From Lysobacter_L cavernae (GTDB lineage: Bacteria; Pseudomonadota; Gammaproteobacteria; Xanthomonadales; Xanthomonadaceae), in contig NZ_JBHRXK010000003.1 in assembly GCF_042648505.1 (NCBI RefSeq), forward strand, positions 465,735 through 529,734: a stretch of 64,000 bases of DNA, read 5' to 3'. Below are positions 25,045-34,203 of this stretch, piece by piece. The notes under the pieces were generated by a model that ran no database searches, had not been told where the DNA came from, and worked only from the letters and a program-made list of their open reading frames with translations. Both the position numbers and the translations under genes were made by a program. Positions within the stretch are counted from its first letter, which is position 1. Each line of letters opens with the position of its first letter.

Positions 25045-25195
25045 TCCGCGCGGGTCACACGATCGCGAACGCCTCCGCCGTTGCCGGCGGGGGCGTTGTC
25101 GTATCCGGGACGTGATCACGTTCAGTACGCGCGAGTACAGACGCACTAGAGCAATCACTCGTATCATGCGCACTCTTGCTCGCCAGGATCCACGC

Positions 25196-26167
25196 GTGAC
25201 CGCTGCACAGACACAACACACCACCGACGCGCAGCTCGCGTTCGTGTTTCCCGGACAGGGCTCGCAGTCGCTTGGGATGCTCGCCGAACTGGCCGAGTTG
25301 CACCCGATCGTCCGCGAGACGTTCGTGGAAGCCAGCGATGGCGCCGGCGCCGATCTGTGGGCACTGAGCCAGGGCGGCCCGGAGGAAATGCTCAACCGCA
25401 CCGAATACACCCAGCCGGCGTTGCTCGCCGCGGGCGTGGCGGTGTGGCGCCTGTGGCAGCAGCGCGGTGGCGCACAACCGGCGGTTCTGTCCGGGCACAG
25501 CCTCGGCGAGTACAGCGCCTTGGTCGCCGCCGGTGCGCTGTCGTTGAAGGACGGCGCGCACCTGGTGCGCCTGCGCGGACAATTCATGCAGGACGCGGCA
25601 CCGGCCGGGACCGGCGCGATGGCCGCGGTGCTTGGCGCCGAGGACGCGCTGGTGCAGGAAGTCTGCACGGCCGTGTCCGGCAGCGAGGTCGTGGTGCCGG
25701 CCAACTACAACTCGCCGGGCCAGATCGTGATCGGTGGCCATGCCGCCGCGGTCGACAAGGCGCTGGTCGTGCTGGCCGAGCGCGGCGTGCGCAAGGCGGT
25801 GAAGCTGGCGGTCAGCGTGCCGTCGCACACCCCGCTGATGCGCGATGCCGCCAACCGTCTGGCCGAGGCCATGGCCGGCCTGACCTGGCATGCGCCGACG
25901 CTGCCGGTCGTGCAGAACGTCGACGCCCAGGCACACGCCAACGTTGAGGCGATCCGCGATGCGCTGGTACGCCAGCTTTACCTGCCGGTGCAGTGGACCG
26001 GCTGCGTGCAGGCGCTGACCGTGCGAGGCGTGAGCCGCATCGCCGAGTGCGGTCCGGGCAAGGTGCTGGCTAGTCTGGTCAAGCGCATCGACAAGTCGCT
26101 CGACGCGCGTGCGCTCGGCACGCCGGGCGAGTTTGAAACCGCATTGAACGAATGGAACAACGCATGA
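25196..26167 (+). CDS. fabD: Malonyl-CoA:ACP transacylase
   Basis: Moves malonyl from CoA to ACP. The 323-residue protein has FVFPGQGSQSLGML near the N-terminus, the nucleophile Ser102 in GHSLGEYSA, Arg127 in LVRLRGQFMQ, and His211 in VSVPSHTPLM. I chose the GTG at 25196 because AGGA lies 8 bp upstream; an ATG at 25166 in the same frame lacks a ribosome-binding site but cannot be excluded and would add ten residues. The stop overlaps the fabG start by 4 bp. Confidence 0.97.
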   Translation: MTAAQTQHTTDAQLAFVFPGQGSQSLGMLAELAELHPIVRETFVEASDGAGADLWALSQGGPEEMLNRTEYTQPALLAAGVAVWRLWQQRGGAQPAVLSGHSLGEYSALVAAGALSLKDGAHLVRLRGQFMQDAAPAGTGAMAAVLGAEDALVQEVCTAVSGSEVVVPANYNSPGQIVIGGHAAAVDKALVVLAERGVRKAVKLAVSVPSHTPLMRDAANRLAEAMAGLTWHAPTLPVVQNVDAQAHANVEAIRDALVRQLYLPVQWTGCVQALTVRGVSRIAECGPGKVLASLVKRIDKSLDARALGTPGEFETALNEWNNA

Positions 26168-26913
26168 GTCACCATGACGTATTGAAGGGCGAGGTCGTAC
26201 TGGTCACCGGCGCCAGCCGCGGTATCGGCGCGGCGATCGCCGATGAACTGGCCGCGCAGGGCGCGACCGTGATCGGTACCGCCACTTCCGAAGCCGGCGC
26301 GCAGGCGATCGGCGAGCGCCTGGCGGCGCACGGCGGCCACGGCCGCGTGCTCGACGTCAGCGACGCTGCCTCGATCGAGGCATTGATCGACGGCATCGGC
26401 AAGGAGTTCGGCGCGATCACTATCCTGGTCAACAACGCCGGCATCACCCGCGACAACCTGCTGATGCGGATGAAGGACGAGGACTGGCAGGCCATCCTCG
26501 ACACCAACCTGACCAGCGTCTACCGCACCAGCAAGGCGGTGATGCGCGCGATGATGAAGGCGCGCAAGGGCCGCATCATCAACATCGCCTCCGTCATTGG
26601 CGTGACCGGCAACGCCGGCCAGGCCAACTACGCCGCGGCCAAGGCCGGCATCATTGCCTTCAGCAAGTCGCTGGCGAAGGAGATCGGTTCGCGCGGGGTC
26701 ACTGTCAACGTGGTCGCGCCGGGCTTCATCGACACCGACATGACCAAGTCGCTGCCCGAGGACGCCAAGAACGCGATGCTCGGCCAGATCGCGCTCGGCC
26801 GTTTCGGCGAGCCGGCGGACATCGCCCGTGCGGTGGCGTTCCTGGCCGGCCCGTCGGCGGCCTACATCACCGGTGAGACACTGCACGTCAACGGCGGCAT
26901 GTACATGCCGTAA
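26164..26913 (+). CDS. fabG: 3-oxoacyl-ACP reductase
   Basis: NADPH-dependent reductase of the fatty-acid elongation cycle. The 249-residue SDR protein has the cofactor motif TGASRGIG (15-22), NNAGITRDNLLMRM (about 90-103) and the catalytic set Ser143, Tyr156 and Lys160 (IASVIGV; NYAAAKAG). It ends with GGMYMP as in other FabG proteins. The ATG at 26164 overlaps the fabD stop (ATGA). A promoter for acpP lies in the 116-bp gap that follows. Confidence 0.98.
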   Translation: MSHHDVLKGEVVLVTGASRGIGAAIADELAAQGATVIGTATSEAGAQAIGERLAAHGGHGRVLDVSDAASIEALIDGIGKEFGAITILVNNAGITRDNLLMRMKDEDWQAILDTNLTSVYRTSKAVMRAMMKARKGRIINIASVIGVTGNAGQANYAAAKAGIIAFSKSLAKEIGSRGVTVNVVAPGFIDTDMTKSLPEDAKNAMLGQIALGRFGEPADIARAVAFLAGPSAAYITGETLHVNGGMYMP

Positions 26914-26936
26914 GCGTCGCTGGTGACGCTAACCAT

Positions 26937-26964
26937 TTGAACCCAAAGGGCTTTCGCGTATGCT
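26937..26964 (+). promoter_or_regulatory. Sigma-70 promoter upstream of acpP
   Basis: TTGAAC (26937-26942), a 16-bp spacer and TATGCT (26959-26964), about 66 bp before the acpP start. A separate acpP promoter is expected because ACP is needed in far larger amounts than the other Fab proteins. Confidence 0.55.
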
Positions 26965-27029
26965 CGCGATCGCCAACGTTTCCATTAGACTATTCCGTCG
27001 AATATCCCGTCCGGGAGGAGTGAGTACCC

Positions 27030-27269
27030 ATGAGCAGCATCGAAGAGCGCGTCAAGAAGATCGTGGTCGAACAGCTTGGCGTTAAGGAAGAAGAAGTCAC
27101 CAACAACGCTTCGTTCGTCGACGACCTCGGCGCTGACTCGCTCGACACCGTCGAGCTGGTGATGGCCCTCGAAGAAGAGTTCGAGTGCGAGATCCCGGAC
27201 GAGGAAGCCGAGAAGATCACCTCGGTGCAGCAGGCGATCGATTACGTCAAGGCGCACGTCAAGTCGTAA
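27030..27269 (+). CDS. acpP: Acyl carrier protein
   Basis: Carries growing acyl chains on a phosphopantetheine arm. The 79-residue acidic protein is canonical: MSSIEERVKKIVVEQLGV, FVDDLGADSLDTVELVMALE with the modified Ser37, and a C-terminal helix ending AHVKS. A strong ribosome-binding site GGGAGGAG precedes the ATG. A terminator follows at 27323, so the gene is probably also made as a short transcript. Confidence 0.99.
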   Translation: MSSIEERVKKIVVEQLGVKEEEVTNNASFVDDLGADSLDTVELVMALEEEFECEIPDEEAEKITSVQQAIDYVKAHVKS

Positions 27270-27322
27270 GCCTTGCCGACGGGAGCGGGTCTCAACGGCC
27301 ACTTGCTTCCAGTAGTCAAACC

Positions 27323-27348
27323 GGGGCCGCATTGCGGCCCCGCGTTTT
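27323..27348 (+). terminator. Rho-independent terminator after acpP
   Basis: GGGGCCGC-ATT-GCGGCCCC is a perfect 8-bp stem, followed by GCGTTTT. It lies 53 bp after acpP and 43 bp before fabF, where partial termination would allow high acpP expression. Confidence 0.8.
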
Positions 27349-27391
27349 ATCAGCCGGACGATACGCCGGCGTAGTGTAGATGGAGTGTTTC

Positions 27392-28645
<1,254 letters not shown>

Positions 28646-28668
28646 TCGTTCGCTCGGCGTGACCCACG

Positions 28669-28700
28669 CGATCCCCGCTGCGGCGGGGATCGTCGTTTGT
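28669..28700 (+). terminator. Hairpin terminator after fabF
   Basis: CGATCCCCGC-TGCG-GCGGGGATCG is a perfect 10-bp stem with a weak following tract TCGTTTGT. It probably separates the fab genes from pabB, although the T-run is short. Confidence 0.6.
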
Positions 28701-28753
28701 GCCTCTGTTCGAAGAATACTCGGGGTGCGACAGAAACGCGGTCTAATACGCAG

Positions 28754-30112
28754 ATGCTCGTAACCCGCTCGCTGCCGTCCACGATCGATCTGCTGTCGCT
28801 GCAGCGCCTGGCGCCGCAGCGCTATCCGTTGCTGTTGGAGTCCAGCGCCCACGGCACCGCGCAGGGGCGTTGGGACCTGCTGCTGGTGGGCAATGGCGAG
28901 GTGCTGCGGCTTGATGCGCAGGGTGTCACGCGCGATGGCGACGGACGCGTGCTCGGGTCCGATTTCTTCGACGCGCTGGACAGTGCCTGGCAGGCCGAGC
29001 GTGTGCCGCGCGATGAGCCGCGCTGGCCGTTCCGCGGCGGCTGGGCGCTGTTCTTCGGATACGAGGCCGCCGCGCAGGTTGAGCACGTGCTGACGTTGCC
29101 CCGTGCCGCCGGCGACCTGCCGGTGGCGCTGGCATTGCGGTGCCCGGCGGCGGTGCTGCGCGATCACACCAGCGGCGAGTGCGTGGCGGTGACCGAGTCG
29201 CAGCATCAGGCGTTGCTGGCATCGGTGCTGGCCGATGCCGAGGCTGCCTCGCGCCTGCCGCCATTGCCAGTCTGGCAAGGGCCACGCGAGTTGGACGAAG
29301 ACGAACCCGTGCGTTTCACCGACGGTGTCAAGCGCGTGCTCGGCTACCTGGCGGCCGGCGATGTGTTCCAGGCCAATCTGTCGCGCGGCTGGTCTGCGCG
29401 TTTTGACGTGCCACTGGACCCGGCGGCGCTGTTTCAGCGGCTGCGCGAGAACAACCCGGCGCCGTTCGCTGGCGTGTTTTCTGGTGACGGTTGGGCGGTG
29501 GTCAGTGCCTCGCCGGAACGCTTGGTATCGGTGCGCGGAGAGGTGGTGGAAACCCGACCCATCGCCGGCACGCGCCCGCGCTTACCCGACAGTGAGGACG
29601 ATTCGGCGCGCATCCAGGAGCTGATCGGCAACCCCAAGGAGCGCGCCGAGCACGTGATGCTGATCGACCTGGAGCGCAATGACCTTGGCCGCGTGTGCAC
29701 GCCAGGCAGCGTCGAGGTCGACGAGCTGATGACGGTGGAAAGCTACGCCCACGTCCACCACATCGTCAGCAACGTACGCGGTCGCCTACGACCCGAGGTG
29801 ACGCCGGGGCAGGTGATCCGCGCGGTGTTTCCCGGTGGCACCATCACCGGTTGCCCGAAGGTGCGCTGCATGCAGATCATCGCCGAGTTGGAAGGCGTCG
29901 GCCGCGGCGCCTACACCGGCGCGATGGGCTGGCTCAACCGCGACGGCGACCTCGACCTCAACATCCTGATCCGCAGTGCCGAAGTGGAGGGCGACACGCT
30001 GCGCTTCCGCACCGGCGCCGGCATCGTCGCCGACTCCGATCCGCAACGCGAACTCGACGAGACCCGGGCCAAGGCGCGCGGCATGCTGCGTGCGCTGGGA
30101 GTGGCCGGATGA
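28754..30112 (+). CDS. pabB: Aminodeoxychorismate synthase component I
   Basis: Converts chorismate and ammonia to 4-amino-4-deoxychorismate for folate synthesis. The 452-residue protein belongs to the anthranilate synthase component I family: a weaker N-terminal half, then GDVFQANLSRGWSA, VETRPIAGTRPR, HVMLIDLERNDLGRVC, VEVDELMTVESYAHVHHIVS and FPGGTITGCPKVRCMQII. The PIAGT motif in place of PIKGT fits PabB rather than TrpE, and the Lys-for-Ala difference is known between PabB classes. It overlaps pabC by 4 bp. In E. coli pabB lies elsewhere; its place here, next to pabC, is a tidy functional pairing. Confidence 0.93.
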   Translation: MLVTRSLPSTIDLLSLQRLAPQRYPLLLESSAHGTAQGRWDLLLVGNGEVLRLDAQGVTRDGDGRVLGSDFFDALDSAWQAERVPRDEPRWPFRGGWALFFGYEAAAQVEHVLTLPRAAGDLPVALALRCPAAVLRDHTSGECVAVTESQHQALLASVLADAEAASRLPPLPVWQGPRELDEDEPVRFTDGVKRVLGYLAAGDVFQANLSRGWSARFDVPLDPAALFQRLRENNPAPFAGVFSGDGWAVVSASPERLVSVRGEVVETRPIAGTRPRLPDSEDDSARIQELIGNPKERAEHVMLIDLERNDLGRVCTPGSVEVDELMTVESYAHVHHIVSNVRGRLRPEVTPGQVIRAVFPGGTITGCPKVRCMQIIAELEGVGRGAYTGAMGWLNRDGDLDLNILIRSAEVEGDTLRFRTGAGIVADSDPQRELDETRAKARGMLRALGVAG

Positions 30113-30921
30113 GCGTGCGCTGGTTTTCCGGCGAGCGCGCGGTACCGGCCTGGCCGGATCACGACCGCGGCACGGCGTACGGCGACGGCTTGTTCGAGAC
30201 GATGCGTGCGCATCGCGGCAACGTGCTTTGGTGGGATGCGCACTGGCAGCGGTTGGCGCGCGGCGCAACCGCACTGCGGCTGCGCCTGCCCGATCAGGCC
30301 CGGGTCCGTGATGAAGTCAACGCGCTGCTCGATGGCGGCGACGGCGTGCTCAAGCTGATCGTTACCCGTGGCAGCGGCGGGCGCGGCTATGCTCCGCCGC
30401 CCGATGCAGAGCCCAATTGGAACCTCGCCGTGCACCCGCTTCCCGCCGTTCCAACGGCGGGATTGCAACTGCGCTGGTGCGACACCCGGCTGGCCTTGCA
30501 GCCGGCACTGGCCGGTATCAAACACTGCAACCGGCTCGAGCAGGTGCTGGCGCGCGGCGAGTGGAGCGATCCCGACGTCCACGAAGGCCTGATGCTCAGC
30601 CAGGCGGGGGACGTGGTCAGCGCGATCGCGGCGAATGTCTTCGTGCTGCACGAGGGGCAGTGGAAAACACCACGCATCGACCGTTGCGGCGTGGCCGGAG
30701 TGTGCCGATCCTGGGCATTGGATACGCTCCAAGCGCAGGAGGCGCGCCTGGCTGTGACCGAAGTCGAAGCCGCCGACGCGGTTTTCCTGTGCAATGCCGT
30801 GCGCGGTATCCTGCCGGTGGCGCGGCTGGGCGCATGCACGTGGCGACCGCACCCGCAGGTGGCGCAGTTGCAGCGGCACCTGGCCGCCGAGCATCCCGCA
30901 TTCGCCACGGAGGTTTCGTGA
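30109..30921 (+). CDS. pabC: Aminodeoxychorismate lyase
   Basis: PLP enzyme that releases pyruvate from 4-amino-4-deoxychorismate to give p-aminobenzoate, the next step after PabB. The 270-residue fold-IV aminotransferase-like protein has DRGTAYGDGLFETMR near the N-terminus, the PLP Lys in LAGIKHCNRLEQVLAR, and CGVAGVCRSWALD followed by AVFLCNAVRGILPV. The ATG overlaps the pabB stop and the 3' end overlaps mltG by 4 bp, so translation is coupled on both sides. Confidence 0.95.
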   Translation: MSVRWFSGERAVPAWPDHDRGTAYGDGLFETMRAHRGNVLWWDAHWQRLARGATALRLRLPDQARVRDEVNALLDGGDGVLKLIVTRGSGGRGYAPPPDAEPNWNLAVHPLPAVPTAGLQLRWCDTRLALQPALAGIKHCNRLEQVLARGEWSDPDVHEGLMLSQAGDVVSAIAANVFVLHEGQWKTPRIDRCGVAGVCRSWALDTLQAQEARLAVTEVEAADAVFLCNAVRGILPVARLGACTWRPHPQVAQLQRHLAAEHPAFATEVS

Positions 30922-31976
30922 GTCGCAAACGCAAGCGCCGCCTGGGCGGCTTTTTCCTGTTGTTGCTGTTGATCGCCGCCGTTGCCGGTGCCTGGTTGTG
31001 GCAGCGCTATACGAGCTTCGCCGATGCACCGCTGTCCGGGATCGAAGCCGGTGAGAGCGTGCTGGTCGAGCGCGGCGACTCGCTGCCGGCGGTGGTGCGC
31101 AAGCTGCGCGAGGCCGGTGTCCGTGAAGGCGACCTGCTCGAATGGCGCGCGCTGGCCAAGCAGCTCGATGCCGCCGGCAAACTGCAGGTGGGTGAGTACG
31201 CGCTGACGCCCGGCACCTCGCCGCGTCAACTGCTGCTGGCGATGCGCGACGGCAAGGTGATCCATCACCGCTTCACCCTCGTCGAGGGTTGGAACATCCG
31301 CGAACTGCGCGCCGCGCTGGCCAAGGCGAAGCCGTTGAAGCAGGAAGCCGGCACGCTTGACGATGCAGCACTGATGAAGGCGCTCGGCCAACCCGGCCAG
31401 CATCCCGAGGGCCGCTTCCTGCCCGAGACCTACCTCTACACCGGCGGCGACAGCGACCTCGACGTGCTCAAGCGTGCGCACGTGGCCATGGCCAAGGCGC
31501 TCGCCGGCGCCTGGCAGCGGCGCAGCGCTGACAGCGTGCTGAAGTCGCCCGAGGACATGCTGATCCTCGCCTCGATCGTCGAGAAAGAGACCGGCATCGC
31601 CTCCGAGCGCCCGCGCATCGCCGGCCTGTTCGAGCGTCGCCTCAAGATCGGCATGCGCCTGCAGACCGACCCGACCGTGATCTACGGCATCGGTGCGAGC
31701 TACGACGGCAACATCCGCAAAAGCCACCTGCTGACCGACACGCCGTACAACACCTACACCCGCGCCGGCCTGCCGCCGACGCCGATCGCGATGCCGGGAA
31801 GCGACGCGCTGCACGCGGTGGCGCGGCCAGCATCGGGCGAGGATTTGTACTTCGTCGCCGTCGGTGACGGCAGCGGCCGCCACCTGTTCGCCAGGACCCT
31901 GGCCGAGCACCAGGCCAACGTGCGCAGCTACCTGCAGAACTACCGCCGCGCCACGCAGGCATCGAGCGCGCAATGA
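30918..31976 (+). CDS. mltG: Endolytic murein transglycosylase MltG (YceG)
   Basis: Inner-membrane lytic transglycosylase that cuts nascent glycan strands and helps set their length. The 352-residue protein has a basic N-terminus and one membrane helix (about 10-28, GFFLLLLLIAAVAGAWLW), a LysM-like segment, VEGWNIRELRAALA, EGRFLPETYLYT and the catalytic region ILASIVEKETGIASERP with the active Glu, then TPYNTYTRAGLPPTPIAMPG. The GTG start at 30918 overlaps the pabC stop and has the ribosome-binding site GGAGG. It overlaps tmk by 4 bp. Confidence 0.96.
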   Translation: MSRKRKRRLGGFFLLLLLIAAVAGAWLWQRYTSFADAPLSGIEAGESVLVERGDSLPAVVRKLREAGVREGDLLEWRALAKQLDAAGKLQVGEYALTPGTSPRQLLLAMRDGKVIHHRFTLVEGWNIRELRAALAKAKPLKQEAGTLDDAALMKALGQPGQHPEGRFLPETYLYTGGDSDLDVLKRAHVAMAKALAGAWQRRSADSVLKSPEDMLILASIVEKETGIASERPRIAGLFERRLKIGMRLQTDPTVIYGIGASYDGNIRKSHLLTDTPYNTYTRAGLPPTPIAMPGSDALHAVARPASGEDLYFVAVGDGSGRHLFARTLAEHQANVRSYLQNYRRATQASSAQ

Positions 31977-32641
31977 GCCCGACGACGAAGCATTTGTCGA
32001 CGGATGCGCTGCAACGCTGGCCGCGCCTGATCACGCTCGAAGGCGGCGAGGGCGCTGGCAAGTCGACCGTGCTCGGGGCGCTGCGTGCGGTGCTGGAGGA
32101 CACTGGCGACGAGGTCGTCAGCTCCCGCGAGCCCGGCGGCACGCCGCTGGCCGAGCAGATCCGTGGACTGCTGCTCGACACCCACCACGAGCCGCCGACC
32201 ACCGAAGCCGAGTTGCTGCTGGTGTTCGCCGCGCGCGCGCAGCACGTGCGCGAAACCCTGCTGCCGGCGTTGCGGCGCGGTGCCTGGGTGATCAGCGACC
32301 GCTTCACCGACGCCAGTTACGCCTACCAGGGCGCAGCCCGCGGCGGTGATCCGGCATTCATCGCCGAGTTGGAGCGACGCGTGGTCGGCATCGTGCCGGC
32401 GTTGACCCTGCTGCTCGACGTGCCAGTCGCCGTCGGTCTGCAACGCGCGCGCGGACGTGGCGCCACCGATCGCATCGAGAGTGAGCGTGAGGACTTTTTC
32501 GAGCGCGTCCGCAGCGGTTATCTCGCCCGGGCCGAGGCCGAGCCGCAACGCTTCCGTGTGATCGATGCCTCACAGCCGCCCGAGGCAGTCGCCGCGCAGG
32601 CGGTCGCGCACCTGCGCGTGCTGATCGAGGCGTCGGTATGA
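31973..32641 (+). CDS. tmk: Thymidylate kinase
   Basis: Phosphorylates dTMP to dTDP. The 222-residue protein has a short N-terminal extension, then LITLEGGEGAGKST (P-loop 23-32), the DRX-type SSREPGGTPLAEQIR, VISDRFTDASYAYQGAARG, and the lid region ARGRGATDRIESEREDFF. The Arg-containing lid and P-loop type fit the E. coli class. ATGA overlaps join it to mltG and holB. Confidence 0.97.
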   Translation: MSPTTKHLSTDALQRWPRLITLEGGEGAGKSTVLGALRAVLEDTGDEVVSSREPGGTPLAEQIRGLLLDTHHEPPTTEAELLLVFAARAQHVRETLLPALRRGAWVISDRFTDASYAYQGAARGGDPAFIAELERRVVGIVPALTLLLDVPVAVGLQRARGRGATDRIESEREDFFERVRSGYLARAEAEPQRFRVIDASQPPEAVAAQAVAHLRVLIEASV

Positions 32642-33618
32642 GCGCGACAATGCCGGCTTTCGCGCCGTGGCAGCGGCGCATCTACGAACAGGCCGCGGCC
32701 GCGCTCGACGCCAGCCGCCTCGGCCACGGCCTGCTGTTCTGCGGTCCGGCCCAGCTCGGCAAGCGCGCCGTCGCCGAGCGCCTCGCGCAGCGCCTGCTGT
32801 GCCAGCAACGCGGCGCCGACGGCGAACCTTGCGGTGCCTGCCGCAGCTGCCACCTGCTCGCCGCCGGCACCCATCCGGATTTCCAGGTGGTGTCGTTCGT
32901 GCCGAACAAGGAGGGCACGCGACTGCGCACCGAGATCGTGATCGAACAGGTGCGCCGCCTGTCCGAACAACTGTCGCTGACCCCGCAGTACGGCGGTGCG
33001 CAGGTCGCGATCCTCGATCCGGCCGATGCGATCAACCACGCTGCCTGCAATGCCTTGCTGAAGACGCTGGAGGAGCCGGTGCCTGGCCGCTACCTGTGGC
33101 TGGTGAGCGCGCATCCGGCGCGACTGTCGGCGACGATCCGCAGCCGTTGCCAGCGCCTCGAATTTCGCCTGCCGCCGCCGGACGAAGCGTTGGCCTGGCT
33201 GAAGACGCACGGGCATGCTGACGTGGTCGCGCGCGAGGCACTCGAGGCCGCGCGCGGCCATCCGGGCCTGGCGCACGAATGGCTGCAAGGCGATGGCCTC
33301 AAGCTGCGCCGCGAAGTCGCCACCGACCTGGCCAAGCTGGGCCGCGGCGAGGCAGCCGTGGTCGAGACCGCGCAACGCTGGGTCGGCGACGACAACGCCG
33401 CCCTGCGTCTGCGCCACGCTGCCGACCTGGCCTTGGCCGAGGCGGCCGGCTTGACCGACCCGGTGCGAGCGCGCAGTCTGGCCGCGTGGTTCGATCAAGC
33501 GAACCGGACACGCGATCTGCTGCGGACCACGGTCCGCGCTGACCTCGCAGTCGTCGAATTGTTGCTGGCCTGGCGTGCCGAAGAAGGCAGGCGGGCCAAC
33601 GGGGGAAGCAGGGGATGA
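32638..33618 (+). CDS. holB: DNA polymerase III subunit delta prime
   Basis: Stator subunit of the clamp loader. The 326-residue AAA+ protein has HGLLFCGPAQLGKRAVAE, a P-loop with no canonical GKT/S as expected for delta prime, zinc-site cysteines 55, 65, 68 and 71 (CGACRSCHLLAAG), ILDPADAINHAACNALLKTL followed by EEP, and the SRC-type ATIRSRCQRLEF that acts on the neighbouring gamma/tau ATP site. It overlaps tmk and pilZ by 4 bp each. DnaX, its partner, is encoded at 12044. Confidence 0.95.
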   Translation: MSATMPAFAPWQRRIYEQAAAALDASRLGHGLLFCGPAQLGKRAVAERLAQRLLCQQRGADGEPCGACRSCHLLAAGTHPDFQVVSFVPNKEGTRLRTEIVIEQVRRLSEQLSLTPQYGGAQVAILDPADAINHAACNALLKTLEEPVPGRYLWLVSAHPARLSATIRSRCQRLEFRLPPPDEALAWLKTHGHADVVAREALEAARGHPGLAHEWLQGDGLKLRREVATDLAKLGRGEAAVVETAQRWVGDDNAALRLRHAADLALAEAAGLTDPVRARSLAAWFDQANRTRDLLRTTVRADLAVVELLLAWRAEEGRRANGGSRG

Positions 33619-33980
33619 GCAGCAACATGAGTGCAGGCAGTGCGCGGCAGGGCATCCTGTCGCTGGCGATCAAGGACAAGGCGGCGCTGTACAGCGCCTA
33701 CATGCCGTTCCTGAAGCAGGGCGGCGTGTTCGTGGCGACGCCGAAGCGTTACTTCCTCGGCGACGAGGTGTTCGTGCTGCTGACGTTGCCGGAATCGAAC
33801 GAGCGTCTGCCGGTCGCCGGCAAGGTGGTCTGGGTCACACCGGTCGGCGCGCAGGGCAACCGCCCGGCCGGCATCGGCGTGCAGTTCGCCGACAGCGCCG
33901 AGGGCGAGACGGTGCGCGGCAAGATCGAAGCGTTGCTGGCGGGCACGCTCAATGCGGAGCGGGCGACGCATACGATGTGA
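33615..33980 (+). CDS. pilZ: PilZ-domain protein (type IV pilus assembly PilZ)
   Basis: A 121-residue single-domain PilZ protein required for type IV pilus biogenesis in Pseudomonas and Xanthomonas, where it works with PilB and FimX. It shows SLAIKDKAALYSAYMPFLKQ, GGVFVATPKRYFLGDEVFVL, LPVAGKVVWVTP and PAGIGVQF. The c-di-GMP-binding RxxxR and (D/N)xSxxG motifs are not present (QGGVFV and VTPVG... stand in their place), so it should not bind c-di-GMP itself. It is the last gene of the pabB-pilZ unit. Confidence 0.92.
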   Translation: MSSNMSAGSARQGILSLAIKDKAALYSAYMPFLKQGGVFVATPKRYFLGDEVFVLLTLPESNERLPVAGKVVWVTPVGAQGNRPAGIGVQFADSAEGETVRGKIEALLAGTLNAERATHTM

Positions 33981-34030
33981 GTGCTCCCTCCCTCACGCGT
34001 AGCGCAGGGAGTGGCTAGGTGCTCTTGCTC

Positions 34031-34054
34031 GTCATTCCCGCGAAGGCGGGAATC
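34031..34054. repeat. Dispersed palindromic repeat (GTCATTCCCGC family), copy 2, one arm
   Basis: GTCATTCCCGCGAAGGCGGG followed by AATC is a single arm of the repeat family also found at 14195 and 55231. It contains its own short palindrome CCCGCGAAGGCGGG. No matching second arm follows. Confidence 0.75.
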
Positions 34055-34115
34055 CAGTGGCTTTGATTTCCTCCATGGTGTGGCCTTTCTGGGCAACGGC
34101 CGAAGGACAACACGC

Positions 34116-34202
34116 GTAGCCCGGGTAAGCGAAGCGCACCCGGGGGCTATCGTGACGTGATGACTCGACCCCGGGTGCGGCCTTCGGCCTTACCCGGGCT
34201 AC
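34116..34202. repeat. Long inverted repeat (GTAGCCCGGGTAAG family) at a convergent gene end
   Basis: The left arm GTAGCCCGGGTAAGCGAAG followed by CGCACCCGGG and a right arm ending CCCGGGTGCGGCCTTCGGCC then TTACCCGGGCTAC are inverted copies of about 30 bp with a loop of about 25 bp. It lies between pilZ and the convergent beta-oxidation gene, ending one base before the latter's stop, and could terminate both. Confidence 0.8.
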
Positions 34203-34203
34203 C

